Shown here piece after piece: positions 17,287 to 27,153 of a stretch of 64,000 nt of DNA (its first letter is position 1; the number at the start of each line of letters is the position of its first letter). The translations under genes were made by a program, and so were the position numbers. The notes under the pieces are model-generated. The model was not told the origin of the DNA. It saw only the letters and a list, made by a program, of their open reading frames with translations, and made no database searches. The stretch is taken from assembly GCF_002573715.1 (NCBI RefSeq), contig NZ_PDHM01000005.1:62001-126000 (forward strand), given 5' to 3'. The stretch is from Paenibacillus sp. EZ-K15. GTDB taxonomy: Bacteria > Bacillota > Bacilli > Paenibacillales > Paenibacillaceae.

Positions 17287-19575
17287 TTACTTGCTCTGAA
17301 GCGCATGTTTCACAGATTTCCCTTCTTCAAGCGTTACGGCCTTGTCGTACAGCTTGATCTCGATGGAATCTCCTTCCACGATCTCCAAGGTCACGCCGTC
17401 CTTCTCGATGGATACGCCGATGAGGCGGCCGCGGAAGTTCAGGCGGAAGGCATACTTCTCCCAGTCCTGCGGAATGGCCGGGGAGAGGGAAAGTCCGCTT
17501 TCCTTCAGGCGCATGCCGGCAAAGCCGTAGACGATGGACATCCAGGTACCGCCCATGTTAGCCATGTGCAGGCCGTCCTTCGTGTTGCCGTGTGTATTGT
17601 CCAGATCCAGGCGTGCCGTCTCGATGAAATACTCATACGCCTTGTCCATGCTGCCGATCTTCGAAGCCATAATGCTGAAGATGCAGGAGGACAGGGACGA
17701 ATCATGCGTCGTGATGCCTTCATAGTAGTCATACGAACGCTGGATCGTTTCCAAGCTTTGCTCGTCTTCCAGCAGGAAGTGAGCAAGCACCGTATCCGCC
17801 TGTTTACACACTTGGTAACGGTAAATGGTCAGCGGATGGTAGTTTAGCAGCAGCGGATATTTGTCCTCCGGCGTGTTGTCGAAGTCCCATACCGCCTTGC
17901 GGAGGAATGTATCATCCTGCGGGTTAATGCCGAGTGCCTCGTCGTACGGCAGCAGCATAGCGTCCGCCGCTTTCGCCCATTCCATGATCTCGTCTTCCGT
18001 GACGCCGAGCCGGTCACAGAGGGACTTGAAGCCTTGAGCATCGTAGGATTTCAGAATGGTGCAGCTCTGGGTAGCCCATTTCAGGTTATGCTTCGCCATA
18101 ACGTTGGTGTAATAGTTGTTATTCACGCAGCAGGTATATTCATCCGGCCCCGTAACCTCATCAATATGAAAGGCGCCGTTATAATAGTGGCCGATGTCGG
18201 CCCACAAGCGAGCGGTTTCGATCAACACCTCCGCCCCATAGGACATGAGGAAATCCCGATCCTGTTCGGCGAGATAATACTGAATGTAACTGTAGGCGAT
18301 GTCTGCGCTGATATGGTATTGCGCCGTTCCGGATGGGAAGAAGGAGGAGCATTCCGTTCCCGAGATCGTGCGCCACGGGAACAGAGCGCCTTGACGGTGT
18401 CCCATTTCCCGAGCTCTGTCTCTCGCTTGATCCAGTGTGGAATAGCGATACAGCAGCAGCTGGCGAGCAATGTCCGGCTGCGTCATCAGAAATACCGGGA
18501 ACATGTAAATTTCCGTGTCCCAGAAATAATGGCCTTCATAACCTTCGCCGCTCAGTCCTTTGGCAGAGATGTTGCTGTGCTTGTCCCGACCGGCGGATTG
18601 CAGCAGCTGAAACAGGTTGAAGCGGATGCCTTCCTGCAGCTGGTCATCGTTCTGAATCACGACGTCGGCCGATTTCCAGTAGGCGTTTAGATACTCGGCC
18701 TGCTCGGCAAGCAAGTCCTCAAACGAGGTATCCTTCAACTCCTCCTGCAGCTGGATTCCACGTTCGATCATCTCCTGCCCGTGACGAAGACTGTCGGTAT
18801 ACAGATTGTATTTCGTAAAGTGGATTGGTCCGGTCAATGGAAGAGTAGCCGTGAATGTAACCTCTCCGGCTCCGGCTTCGAGCTGAATGTCGGCATCGGC
18901 ATCCAACTGGTGACGGGTCACGCAAGCCGCACGCAGCTTGGACGCCATCGTCTCGTCAACGACATAGGCATCGCTGCCCTTGACGCCGGCATCGATGACG
19001 GTCATCCGTTCCGCATGCCCTGCTCCGACGCGGGGATCATTGGCATTGGTGTAGTTCTTCACTTTGCCGTTCACGGTGGAGACGATGCGAACTTGGCCGT
19101 TGAAATTGACCGGCTCCATCCGTACATGGATGGCGAACAATTCCCGGTGCGTAAAGGACACCAGGCGGCGGAAGGTCAGCTTGATCTCTTTGCCTTCAGG
19201 CGATTTCCATTGCACAATTCGTTCCGAATACCCCTTGTTCATATGCAAGTGGCGTTCATGCGCAGTGATCGTGCCGTGATCGAGGCGGAAAGGTTCTTTT
19301 TCGTCACCTAAATAGATCAGGACCGTTTGGGCATCAATATTGTTAACGAGTTTTTGCTGTGTATCGGGAAAGGCGAAGAGCTTCTCGCCGTAAGGGATGT
19401 CAATCACGTCGTGGAAAGCGTTCAGATAGGTACCGCGAATGGTGGACAAACTCTCTCCGTAGCCTTCTTCGAAGTTGCCACGCACACCCAAGTAACCGTT
19501 TCCGAGTGCAAAAATACTTTCCATATTCAGCAACGCTTGCTGTGACAAATCAGGATTTGATATATTCCAGGTCAT
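17287..19575 (-). CDS. GH65 disaccharide phosphorylase (maltose/kojibiose/nigerose type)
   Basis: A 762-residue glycoside hydrolase family 65 enzyme of usual length. The N-terminal beta-sandwich begins NMESIFALGNGYLGVRGNFEEG. The (alpha/alpha)6 barrel carries GHYFWDTEIYMFPVF, ALFPWRTISGTECSSFFPSG and HIDEVTGPDEYTCCVNNNYYTN, with the candidate general acid E479. It cleaves an alpha-linked glucose disaccharide with phosphate to beta-glucose-1-phosphate and glucose. The linkage (1,4, 1,2, 1,3 or trehalose) cannot be read by eye. pgmB downstream consumes the product. There is no signal peptide, so the sugar is imported first, plausibly by the ABC system at 24010-27128. AGGAAGGATG precedes the start. 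Confidence 0.93.
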   Translation of the reverse strand: MTWNISNPDLSQQALLNMESIFALGNGYLGVRGNFEEGYGESLSTIRGTYLNAFHDVIDIPYGEKLFAFPDTQQKLVNNIDAQTVLIYLGDEKEPFRLDHGTITAHERHLHMNKGYSERIVQWKSPEGKEIKLTFRRLVSFTHRELFAIHVRMEPVNFNGQVRIVSTVNGKVKNYTNANDPRVGAGHAERMTVIDAGVKGSDAYVVDETMASKLRAACVTRHQLDADADIQLEAGAGEVTFTATLPLTGPIHFTKYNLYTDSLRHGQEMIERGIQLQEELKDTSFEDLLAEQAEYLNAYWKSADVVIQNDDQLQEGIRFNLFQLLQSAGRDKHSNISAKGLSGEGYEGHYFWDTEIYMFPVFLMTQPDIARQLLLYRYSTLDQARDRAREMGHRQGALFPWRTISGTECSSFFPSGTAQYHISADIAYSYIQYYLAEQDRDFLMSYGAEVLIETARLWADIGHYYNGAFHIDEVTGPDEYTCCVNNNYYTNVMAKHNLKWATQSCTILKSYDAQGFKSLCDRLGVTEDEIMEWAKAADAMLLPYDEALGINPQDDTFLRKAVWDFDNTPEDKYPLLLNYHPLTIYRYQVCKQADTVLAHFLLEDEQSLETIQRSYDYYEGITTHDSSLSSCIFSIMASKIGSMDKAYEYFIETARLDLDNTHGNTKDGLHMANMGGTWMSIVYGFAGMRLKESGLSLSPAIPQDWEKYAFRLNFRGRLIGVSIEKDGVTLEIVEGDSIEIKLYDKAVTLEEGKSVKHALQSK

Positions 19576-19686
19576 GGTCTACACATCCTTCCTAGCATGG
19601 TTATGCTTGAATTTTAGAGCCAATCGGGGTTATGTTATACTAAAATATCAAGGTTTTTATCAATATTTTTAGGTGGTGTGGAAATA

Positions 19687-20430
19687 ATGAAAGAGCCTTC
19701 ACGCTCGGGAAACCGTCCGTTTTATCTGTCTTCCCGTATGCATTATTTGCGCGAGAATTTTATCCATCCCCCATTTGATTATGAGCACGAGCTGCTGGAA
19801 GCGATCCGCTTCGGCGATGAGAATAGAGCCATGGATATGCTGCGTAAGATTAACGAGCTGGAAGCAGCTGTGCTGGCGACGTATCCGCTTCGGTCGAAGA
19901 AGAATGCCTTGATTGCTTCCTGTACCTTATTTACCCGCGCGATCATCCGGGGCGGCGTGGATCCTGAGATTGCCTTTCACTTAAGCGATACGCTGATCCT
20001 TGAGATCGAGAAAATGACCGATGTGGAGCGGCTGGTTCATTTTGAGTATGAAATGCTGGTGCAGTTTGTTTCGATGATTCGCTCCGAGAAAGAGGATGTG
20101 TCCTTCTCTCACATTGTGAACCTGGCGATCTATTACATTAGGGAGCATATTTTTGAGGAGCTGACCTTGCAGAGGGTTGCGGAATATTTGAAAGTCCACC
20201 CGAGCTATCTGTCCGATCGCTTTAAACGGGAGACGGGCGTATCCATTACAACTTTTATTAATCGGCGGAAGATTGAGGAGTCCAAACATTTGCTGGCTAA
20301 TACGAACCAGTCAATATCCGAAATCGCGTTTACGTTCAAGTTTTGCAGCCAGAGTTATTATACGCAATTGTTCAAGAATTTTACGGGGATGACGCCGAGA
20401 AAATTTCGGATAAGCGGGACGGCGCGATAA
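19687..20430 (+). CDS. AraC family transcriptional regulator
   Basis: A 247-residue regulator with an all-helical N-terminal half (YEHELLEAIRFGDENRAMDM), the form often found in YesN-like or YSIRK-type AraC proteins. A C-terminal double helix-turn-helix follows (LQRVAEYLKVHPSYLSDRFK and SEIAFTFKFCSQSYYTQLFK). The start at 19687 has AGGTGG ten bases upstream; the in-frame GTG at 19678 lies on top of that site and is rejected. It is divergent from the GH65/pgmB unit and is followed after 42 bases by a sensor kinase gene, so it probably regulates the oligosaccharide locus in both directions. Confidence 0.88.
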   Translation: MKEPSRSGNRPFYLSSRMHYLRENFIHPPFDYEHELLEAIRFGDENRAMDMLRKINELEAAVLATYPLRSKKNALIASCTLFTRAIIRGGVDPEIAFHLSDTLILEIEKMTDVERLVHFEYEMLVQFVSMIRSEKEDVSFSHIVNLAIYYIREHIFEELTLQRVAEYLKVHPSYLSDRFKRETGVSITTFINRRKIEESKHLLANTNQSISEIAFTFKFCSQSYYTQLFKNFTGMTPRKFRISGTAR

Positions 20431-20472
20431 AGGACGATCATAACGAACAACGAGAAGAGAGAGATACGGCTC

Positions 20473-22275
20473 ATGAAGAAACTAAAGCAGAAGATGCTTC
20501 ACTTAAGTCTGGAGAAGAAACTGATCGTGGCGTTCTCCGCCTTTATCATCGTTCCCCTCCTGCTGATCGGCGGCATCGTATCCTGGGTATACGTGGAGAA
20601 TAACCGGAGTACGATGATTGATGCCGCCGTGGAGAACAACAAACAAATTATTAAAAATATCGACACCTCCCTGCAGCCGCTGCTGCGACTGTCGATGTTT
20701 CCGATTCAGGATTCCACGGTGTATGCCATTATGCGCAAGGATTACGGCAAGGTGACGTATCCATTGCTTGAACGGGGGCAGGATTTCGATAAAGTGAACG
20801 GCTTGATCCAGAGCGGGATCATGCTGTATTCGGATTTGATTGACTCCGTTGTCATCTATCACGAGAACAGTCAGTCGATTATTGGCCGAAGCAACAGGGA
20901 ATATATGAACTTCGCTTATTTCAAGGAGCAGTTTACCCGTGAGCCTTTTATCCGGAAGATCAGAGGAGCCCATGGTCGCCTTGTCCCTGTAGGGATTCGT
21001 CAGGAGCGGCTGCTGTCAGCCAAGGGAATTCCGGTCGTGTCGGTTGGCCGGGCCATCATGGATCCGTACACGAAGGAGGATCTTGGGTTTATCCTCTTTA
21101 ACATTTCGGTGGATAAACTCAAGACGCTGTGGAGCGATACGGCATTTTCCGAGAATACGAATTTCTATCTGATCGATGAAGCCGATCATATCGTGCATAG
21201 CGTCCACCCCGAGGAAATCGGGCTGTCGGCATCCGAAGTATTGGGGAATGATTTTCAATATAACGCAGACGGCGAAGTGAACACGAAGATCAATCGGGAT
21301 ACCTACATGATTTCTTCTTCCTCTTCTTTGGCTAATTGGAAGGCGGTTACGGTCATTCCGAAGAAGGATTTGTTCTCGATTGTCTATCTTATGGTTGCCA
21401 TCTTAATCGCCGCATTGATTCTGCTGCTCGTGCTGTCCATCCTGATCTCGGCACGCATCGCGACCACGATCATGAAACCGCTGGCGGTGCTGAACAGCAA
21501 AATGAAGCTTGTCTCCCAAGGTCAGCTTGACGTAAGCTTTGATACGAGACAGCACGGCGAAATTGGCGTGATCAGCCATACCGTAGACCAGATGCTGCAG
21601 GAAATTCGCGAGTTAATCGAGCGGATCTATGTGGAGGAAGAGGAGAAGCGGAATCTGGAGATGAATGCGCTGCAGTCGCAGATTCGTCCGCATTTTATAT
21701 ATAACACGCTGAACGTCATCAAGTGGATGGCCAAGATCCAGGGAGCAACCGGCATTGAAGAAGCGCTTCAGGCTTTCTCTTCGGTCATCAAGTTTACGGT
21801 GAAGAAGGAAGGCGACTACGTGACCATTGCGGAGGAAGTCCAATTCATGGAAAACTATACGAAAATTCTCGATTTCCGCTATTTTAATAAATTTGATGTC
21901 ACGTATGAAGTCGATCCGGCCGTAATGAATCATAGGACCCTGAAATTTCTGCTTCAGCCCCTTGTGGAGAACGCGGTGTTCCACGGCTTTGAAGGTATCG
22001 ATTACAAGGGTAACCTTGTGATATCGATTTATGAGGAACGGGACGCGCTCATCATGAAAGTAAGTGATAACGGACGCGGTTTTCCCGAGGGTGGACAAGC
22101 AAAGGTGGAGCAGGGAGGTCCGCAGGATACCTTCAACTCGATTGGACTTAACAATATACGGAACCGGATATCCCTTCATTTTGGACCGGAATACGGCCTG
22201 TGGATCAAGAGGGGAGAGCATGGCGGAACTGTGGCATGGCTTCGGGTTCCGATCATCACAGAAGAAACAGGGTGA
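20473..22275 (+). CDS. YesM-type sensor histidine kinase
   Basis: 600 residues. One helix lies at about 17-41 (KLIVAFSAFIIVPLLLIGGI), then an extracellular dCache-like sensor of about 260 residues, a second helix at about 300-326 (YLMVAILIAALILLLVLSIL), and a HAMP linker (TIMKPLAVLNSKMKLVSQGQ). The family-specific phosphoacceptor stretch is LQSQIRPHFIYNTLNVIKWM, and the HATPase domain has DNGRGFPEGG and SIGLNNIRNRISLHF. YesM kinases pair with YesN-type AraC response regulators, exactly what follows after seven bases. The external domain suggests sensing of an extracellular sugar or a sugar-loaded binding protein. Confidence 0.93.
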   Translation: MKKLKQKMLHLSLEKKLIVAFSAFIIVPLLLIGGIVSWVYVENNRSTMIDAAVENNKQIIKNIDTSLQPLLRLSMFPIQDSTVYAIMRKDYGKVTYPLLERGQDFDKVNGLIQSGIMLYSDLIDSVVIYHENSQSIIGRSNREYMNFAYFKEQFTREPFIRKIRGAHGRLVPVGIRQERLLSAKGIPVVSVGRAIMDPYTKEDLGFILFNISVDKLKTLWSDTAFSENTNFYLIDEADHIVHSVHPEEIGLSASEVLGNDFQYNADGEVNTKINRDTYMISSSSSLANWKAVTVIPKKDLFSIVYLMVAILIAALILLLVLSILISARIATTIMKPLAVLNSKMKLVSQGQLDVSFDTRQHGEIGVISHTVDQMLQEIRELIERIYVEEEEKRNLEMNALQSQIRPHFIYNTLNVIKWMAKIQGATGIEEALQAFSSVIKFTVKKEGDYVTIAEEVQFMENYTKILDFRYFNKFDVTYEVDPAVMNHRTLKFLLQPLVENAVFHGFEGIDYKGNLVISIYEERDALIMKVSDNGRGFPEGGQAKVEQGGPQDTFNSIGLNNIRNRISLHFGPEYGLWIKRGEHGGTVAWLRVPIITEETG

Positions 22276-22282
22276 TAAGCAA

Positions 22283-23836
22283 GTGCGAATACTTATAGTA
22301 GATGACGAGCCGCTCGTTCGGATCGGGATCAAATCGGCAATTGATTGGGAGGCCCAGGGTGTGGCTATCGTGGGTGAGGCTGGCGACGGCGAAGAGGCGC
22401 TGCGCATGATAATGGAAACCGCACCTGACGTGGTGCTGCTGGATATCAAAATGCCGAAGATGGACGGAATCGAGGTACTCCGGGCGATTAAGGAGCGGCA
22501 GCTTCCTGTGCAGACTATTGTGCTGAGCAGCTTCGATGATATTACATATGTGAAGGAAGCTTTGAAGCTGGGGGCGTTCGATTATTTTCACAAACCCGAC
22601 ATGAATGAACGCGAGCTGACCGCGATGCTGAAGAGCGTCCGGGAACAGTTTGGAAGCCGTGGGACTCCGGCTCAGGCGGAGTCGGGTGCAGCGGGCAACC
22701 GGAAGGAGAAGATGCTATATGACGCACTCCATGGCCATGTTCATGGCCTGCACGAAACGGGACTTAAAGAGGGCAACATATACGTCGTTCTTTTCAAAAT
22801 CAAGAATTATCATACGGTCATCCAAAGGTATACCAAAGAAACCGAATCCATCCTGCCGAATACGGTTCAGAACGTGGTCAGCGAGATTCTGTCCACGGAG
22901 AAGGAAGTTGAATATCTTCAGCTGGATGAGCAGTGCAGCGTCGTATTCATCAGCAACAGCGAGCTGAAAAGCCTGCTGGCTTCGTTGACGCGTGTTAATA
23001 AAATGGTGCAGATGATCAGTTCCGCGCTCAAGCGCTTTGTGAACATCGACATCGTGCTGGGTATCAGCGACTGGTTTGCTGATTTCGACGGCATTCAGAA
23101 GGGCTACGAGCAGGCAGGAACCGCGTTAGCGCATCAATTTTATAACCCGGATACGTCGATATTCTATTATCAGCATCTGAAGCAGAAGAGTGAGCATGTA
23201 TATAAACAGGCGGATGCCTATTTAAGCCAGATGAAGTCTGCGCTCAGGGAAGAAGCAAACGATCGGTTTATGGAGCTGCTGTCCAAGTGGGAGACGTTTC
23301 TGGAGCAGGAAGAATGCATGGAAGAGAAGGATGTCCGTAAGGTTTACGAAGGTCTGCTGTTTATGATCGGGGAGAGCGAGGGTACGCCCGGCGGAACCGT
23401 TCAAGAGGATGTAACGGCTTTTGAAGAGATCCATCATTTCCAGCAGCTGTCGGCTGCGTACCGGGCCAGATTCGAGGAGCGGTTTAAGAACCGCAACCAT
23501 CTGGAGATGAAGGGATACAGCCAGCTCACGCGCAATATTATGGAGTATACGGAAGAGCACTACCCGGAGAGCCTCTCGTTAAAATTGTTCGGGGAGCTGT
23601 TTCATGTCAGTCCGAATTATGTCAGTCGGCTGTTTAAGCAAGAGGTCGGTCAAGGACTGTTTGATTATATCAACGAGCTTCGGATCGAGAAGGCGAAGGT
23701 GCTCCTCAAGGACTACCGCTACAAAATTTATGACGTTGCCGAGATGGTGGGGTTTAATAATCAGGCCCATTTTGCCATTGTATTCCAAAAATACACAGGC
23801 TTTTCTCCTAAGCAATATAGGAAAGAAGAAGTGTGA
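22283..23836 (+). CDS. YesN-type response regulator with AraC DNA-binding domain
   Basis: 517 residues. The receiver domain spans 1-120: VRILIVDDEPLVRIGIK, the phosphoacceptor Asp in DVVLLDIKMPKMDGIE, the Thr/Ser switch in IVLSSFDD and Lys in FDYFHKPD. A middle region of about 250 residues follows (VNIDIVLGISDWFADFDGIQ), as is typical of YesN proteins. The C-terminal AraC domain has LFGELFHVSPNYVSRLFKQ and DVAEMVGFNNQAHFAIVFQ. The frame is open upstream inside the kinase gene. The start is set at GTG 22283, right after the kinase stop and preceded by AGGGTGA. It should activate the transporter genes that follow. Confidence 0.93.
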   Translation: MRILIVDDEPLVRIGIKSAIDWEAQGVAIVGEAGDGEEALRMIMETAPDVVLLDIKMPKMDGIEVLRAIKERQLPVQTIVLSSFDDITYVKEALKLGAFDYFHKPDMNERELTAMLKSVREQFGSRGTPAQAESGAAGNRKEKMLYDALHGHVHGLHETGLKEGNIYVVLFKIKNYHTVIQRYTKETESILPNTVQNVVSEILSTEKEVEYLQLDEQCSVVFISNSELKSLLASLTRVNKMVQMISSALKRFVNIDIVLGISDWFADFDGIQKGYEQAGTALAHQFYNPDTSIFYYQHLKQKSEHVYKQADAYLSQMKSALREEANDRFMELLSKWETFLEQEECMEEKDVRKVYEGLLFMIGESEGTPGGTVQEDVTAFEEIHHFQQLSAAYRARFEERFKNRNHLEMKGYSQLTRNIMEYTEEHYPESLSLKLFGELFHVSPNYVSRLFKQEVGQGLFDYINELRIEKAKVLLKDYRYKIYDVAEMVGFNNQAHFAIVFQKYTGFSPKQYRKEEV

Positions 23837-23912
23837 TATTCGAAAAGAAAGTGTGATTTTTCATAAAAACGCTCTTGACGTGCAATCTATTTATAAAAAA
23901 ATAGTCAATTTT

Positions 23913-23947
23913 AAAAAATTAATCATCATTTGATTAATTTTTTTTAT
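23913..23947. terminator. AT-rich symmetrical hairpin between regulator and transporter genes
   Basis: AAAAAATTAATCA and TGATTAATTTTTT flank a five-base loop, giving a stem with A and T runs on either side. It can end transcription in either direction and separates yesMN-like genes from the binding-protein gene. Confidence 0.7.
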
Positions 23948-24009
23948 TGTCTCGGCTCTTTATGATGTAGGTGTAAGGTAAAACGAAAAGAAACGTGGGG
24001 GGTAGCATC

Positions 24010-25254
24010 ATGGGTAAATTGAACAAGAAGTTTTCGGCCATGCTGGTGTTGTGCCTGGCTCTTGTTGTTGGTTTAACCGCTTGCGGCGGCAATAAAAGCG
24101 CTGACAATAAAGATAATGGAGCCGCAGATGCGGAAAAAGTAACAGTGAATTTCGGATTCTGGGGTACGGCACAGGATTTGGAGATTTATCAGAAAGCAGC
24201 GGATACCATCTCCGAGCAATATCCAGAGCTTGAACTCAAAATCAAACAATATCCAAGCAGTGAGCAATTCTGGAACACGCTTCCGGGTGAAATTGCGGCC
24301 GGCGTTGCACCTGATTTCATTAAGATGTCCAACGAAGGTGCTTACGAGTACATCAATAAGGGATTGTTCTCACCAATCGATGACCTGGTTCAAGCAACGG
24401 GCGTTGACATGAACCGTTTCCCGGATACATCGAAGAACATCTGGAATGTGGACGGTAAGCAATACGGTGTGCCTAACAGTGATATGCCGGCGATGTTCTT
24501 CATCAACGAGCAAATGTGGAAAGATGCTGGCCTCGGCGAGTACCCAACCACTTGGGATGAAGTGATCAAAGCGGCGAAAGTGTTGAACAAAGGCAATGTA
24601 AAGGGCATTATCGTGAATCTGGATGCCTTCCATATCACGAACTACGTGAAGAGCTTTGGCGGTGGCTGGGGTAACGGTGAGACCATCAACTCTCCAGAGA
24701 ACGTCAAAGCGCTGGAAATGATCATCGATATGTATGACCAGGGACTTGCTGTAACTCCTAAATCACTCGGCTTTGGCTGGGACGGCGAAGTATTCAGCAA
24801 CGAGCAGGGCGCTATGAGTACAGGTGGTTACTGGTACAAAGGTTACCTGAAGGATGCCAATCCGGACCTCAAAATGGTAGCTATTCCAGTACCAAAAGGA
24901 ACAACCAACGGAAGCACCATGAGCTCTGACGCTTACATGGTATTGAAAGACGCGAAGAACAAAGAAGCTGCGCTCAAAGCTGCTTATTACATGACCAATG
25001 ACGATACGCAAACCGCATTCATGGAGCTTGGCTTTAATCCGGCGGTAGCCTCATTGTCCCAGCAGTATTTCGAGAAAAACCCTGAATTCAAGGCGCTGCA
25101 GCCTGCGCTGGAGTACAGCACAGACTATGGTTATCCGACAGATACCAAGCGTTTCACGGATGAACTCGTTAAAGAATTGGAAGGCTTGATTCTTGGCGGC
25201 TCCGGTAAAACGGCTCAGCAAATTCTCGACGATATTCAAGGCCAATTCAAATAA
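24010..25254 (+). CDS. ABC transporter sugar-binding lipoprotein
   Basis: 414 residues. A lipoprotein signal (KLNKKFSAMLVLCLALVVGL) ends at the lipobox LTACGG. The mature protein is an SBP_bac_1-type binding protein (VNFGFWGTAQDLEIYQKAAD, AAGVAPDFIKMSNEGAYEYI, QWKDAGLGEYPTTWDEVIKA-like region). ATG 24010 has GGGGGG seven bases upstream; the GTG at 23995 lies within that purine stretch. It is the first gene of the importer and is followed by a strong hairpin at 25271-25303, an arrangement that commonly gives more binding protein than permease. The ligand is probably a gluco-oligosaccharide, inferred from its neighbours. Confidence 0.92.
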   Translation: MGKLNKKFSAMLVLCLALVVGLTACGGNKSADNKDNGAADAEKVTVNFGFWGTAQDLEIYQKAADTISEQYPELELKIKQYPSSEQFWNTLPGEIAAGVAPDFIKMSNEGAYEYINKGLFSPIDDLVQATGVDMNRFPDTSKNIWNVDGKQYGVPNSDMPAMFFINEQMWKDAGLGEYPTTWDEVIKAAKVLNKGNVKGIIVNLDAFHITNYVKSFGGGWGNGETINSPENVKALEMIIDMYDQGLAVTPKSLGFGWDGEVFSNEQGAMSTGGYWYKGYLKDANPDLKMVAIPVPKGTTNGSTMSSDAYMVLKDAKNKEAALKAAYYMTNDDTQTAFMELGFNPAVASLSQQYFEKNPEFKALQPALEYSTDYGYPTDTKRFTDELVKELEGLILGGSGKTAQQILDDIQGQFK

Positions 25255-25270
25255 GAAAAAGGCAACACCC

Positions 25271-25306
25271 GCTCCCGCTCCTTGTTCTCAGGGGAGCGGG
25301 AGCCTT
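25271..25306 (+). terminator. Hairpin (attenuator or partial terminator) after the binding-protein gene
   Basis: A perfect 11-bp GC-rich stem, GCTCCCGCTCC/GGAGCGGGAGC, is followed by CTTTGTT. The weak T run suggests mRNA stabilisation or partial termination within the operon. Confidence 0.75.
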
Positions 25307-25353
25307 TGTTAAATGATCCATTCAATTTAAGCCATGGAAGCGGGGGATAACTT

Positions 25354-26298
25354 ATGTCCGATTACAGCAGCAAGCACGCTGATTTGAAAGGAAACAAGAT
25401 TAGGCAATCCTGGTTCCGTTCGTTGGCAGACTCCGACAAGACACTGGGCTGGTTGTTTACGCTGCCCTTTTTGATATTGTGGGCGTGGTGGTTTCTCTAT
25501 CCATTCATCCAGTCTTTCGTAAGGAGTTTTCAGGATGCGAATTTCGCTGCCTTGGACCAGGCGAAATTCATCGGCCTGGAAAACTATGTAACTATTCTTC
25601 AAGATAAAGAATTCTTCCAGGCGCTGCTTCATTCCCTGGAAATCGTGGTCATCTCGATTCCGATTCAGACCGTCCTCGGTTTGCTCTTGGCCATCCTGGT
25701 CAATCAGAAGCTGAAGGGTAAAGGGATATTCCGGACGGTATTCTTCATCCCGTATATCACCTCGCAAATCGCGATCACTACCGTGTTCATGATGCTGTTT
25801 AAGCAGGGCACCTTCCTGACGGAATTTTTCGGGGCTTTAGGCTTCGGGAATGTAACATGGTTTGCGGATACCAACTATGCGCTCTTATTCGTATGTATTC
25901 TGTTTATCTTCCAGCAAGCCGGCTTCACCATGATTGTGTACTTGTCGGGTCTGCAGGAAATTCCGAAGGATCTGTATGAAGCGGGCGAGATTGACGGCGC
26001 ATCCAAATGGAACAAATTCCGCTACATCACGGTGCCGTTCCTGAAGCCGATCACGTTCTTCATCGTGTCGGTATCGACGATCGCCGGCTTCCAGATCTAC
26101 GACCAGATTGCGGCGATTTCCCGGTATGGCGCGCTCGGTTCGCCAGCGGGCGCTACCAGTACGGTGGTTACGTATTTCTACCAGCACGGGATTCGTTACA
26201 TGAACATTGGATATGGAAGCGCGGCGGTGGTGCTGTTCTTTTTGATCATCATGCTGATTACGTATCTGCAAAAAAAATTCTTGGATGAGAAGGAGTGA
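25354..26298 (+). CDS. ABC transporter permease (MalF/UgpA type)
   Basis: A 314-residue inner-membrane permease with six hydrophobic helices, beginning near GWLFTLPFLILWAWWFLYPF. The EAA loop that contacts the ATPase reads YEAGEIDGASKWNKFRYITV. GCGGGGGAT precedes the ATG. It is the first of two permeases for the binding protein at 24010. No ATPase gene is present in the locus, so the importer must share a general MsmX-type ATPase, as is common in Bacillales. Confidence 0.93.
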   Translation: MSDYSSKHADLKGNKIRQSWFRSLADSDKTLGWLFTLPFLILWAWWFLYPFIQSFVRSFQDANFAALDQAKFIGLENYVTILQDKEFFQALLHSLEIVVISIPIQTVLGLLLAILVNQKLKGKGIFRTVFFIPYITSQIAITTVFMMLFKQGTFLTEFFGALGFGNVTWFADTNYALLFVCILFIFQQAGFTMIVYLSGLQEIPKDLYEAGEIDGASKWNKFRYITVPFLKPITFFIVSVSTIAGFQIYDQIAAISRYGALGSPAGATSTVVTYFYQHGIRYMNIGYGSAAVVLFFLIIMLITYLQKKFLDEKE

Positions 26299-26303
26299 GG
26301 GCA

Positions 26304-27128
26304 ATGAAGACCCGTACGAATAACGGTCGGTTGTTTCTGTATATCGGCACGATCATCCTTGGGCTCTTATTCGCCCTTCCTTTTCTCTATACCATCTATA
26401 CGTCCATCATTCCGATGCGCCACGTCAATACGTTGACGTCGCCGGCCAACTGGACGCTCGAGAACTTCAAAATCTTCTTCACGAACGATGCGTACAATGT
26501 GCCGAGATGGTTTCTGAACACCATTATCATGACCGGCGTTGTTGTGATCGGGAACCTGATAATTAACCCGATGGCCGGCTTTGCGCTAGCCAAGCTGAAT
26601 TTCAAAGGTAAAGGCCTGATTTACTGGATTGTCGTGGCTACTATGATGGTGCCGTACCATATGATCTTGATCCCGGTGTACGTGAACGTGGCGCAGCTCG
26701 GATGGCTGAACACGTTCTGGGGGCTAACGGTGCCGTTCCTGTATCAGGGCTTGTACATCTTCATGCTCCGCCAGTTCTTCATCTCGGTGCCGAACGAGTT
26801 CCTGGAGGCTGCGCGGATGGATGGCCTGACGAAGATGGGTGCTTTCTGGCGGATCGTGTATCCGCTGGCCCGTTCATCACTGATTACGATGTCGATTCTT
26901 GCTTTTGCCGGAACCTGGAACAGTTATCTTGTTCCGAGCACGCTTGCGAATACGCCGGAAATGTATGTGCTGGTTGTGGGTCTGAACAGCGTGAAGGATA
27001 TGTTCTTTGAGAACACGCCGATGATTATGGCCGGGGTCGTGCTGTCCACGCTGCCGATCATCTTGTTCTTCTTCCTGTTCCAGCGCCAATATATCGAGGG
27101 AATTTCGAACGCTGGCGTCAAAGGTTGA
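26304..27128 (+). CDS. ABC transporter permease (MalG/UgpE type)
   Basis: A 274-residue permease with about six membrane helices (FLYIGTIILGLLFALPFLYT at the start). Its EAA loop is LEAARMDGLTKMGAFWRIVY. The start is set at ATG 26304 with AAGGAG eight bases upstream; the GTG at 26295 overlaps the previous stop and lacks a site. It follows its partner by five bases and precedes the GH3 glucosidase by 25, so uptake and hydrolysis are co-expressed. Confidence 0.93.
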   Translation: MKTRTNNGRLFLYIGTIILGLLFALPFLYTIYTSIIPMRHVNTLTSPANWTLENFKIFFTNDAYNVPRWFLNTIIMTGVVVIGNLIINPMAGFALAKLNFKGKGLIYWIVVATMMVPYHMILIPVYVNVAQLGWLNTFWGLTVPFLYQGLYIFMLRQFFISVPNEFLEAARMDGLTKMGAFWRIVYPLARSSLITMSILAFAGTWNSYLVPSTLANTPEMYVLVVGLNSVKDMFFENTPMIMAGVVLSTLPIILFFFLFQRQYIEGISNAGVKG

Positions 27129-27153
27129 TATAGAAGCATCGGAGGGATTAGAC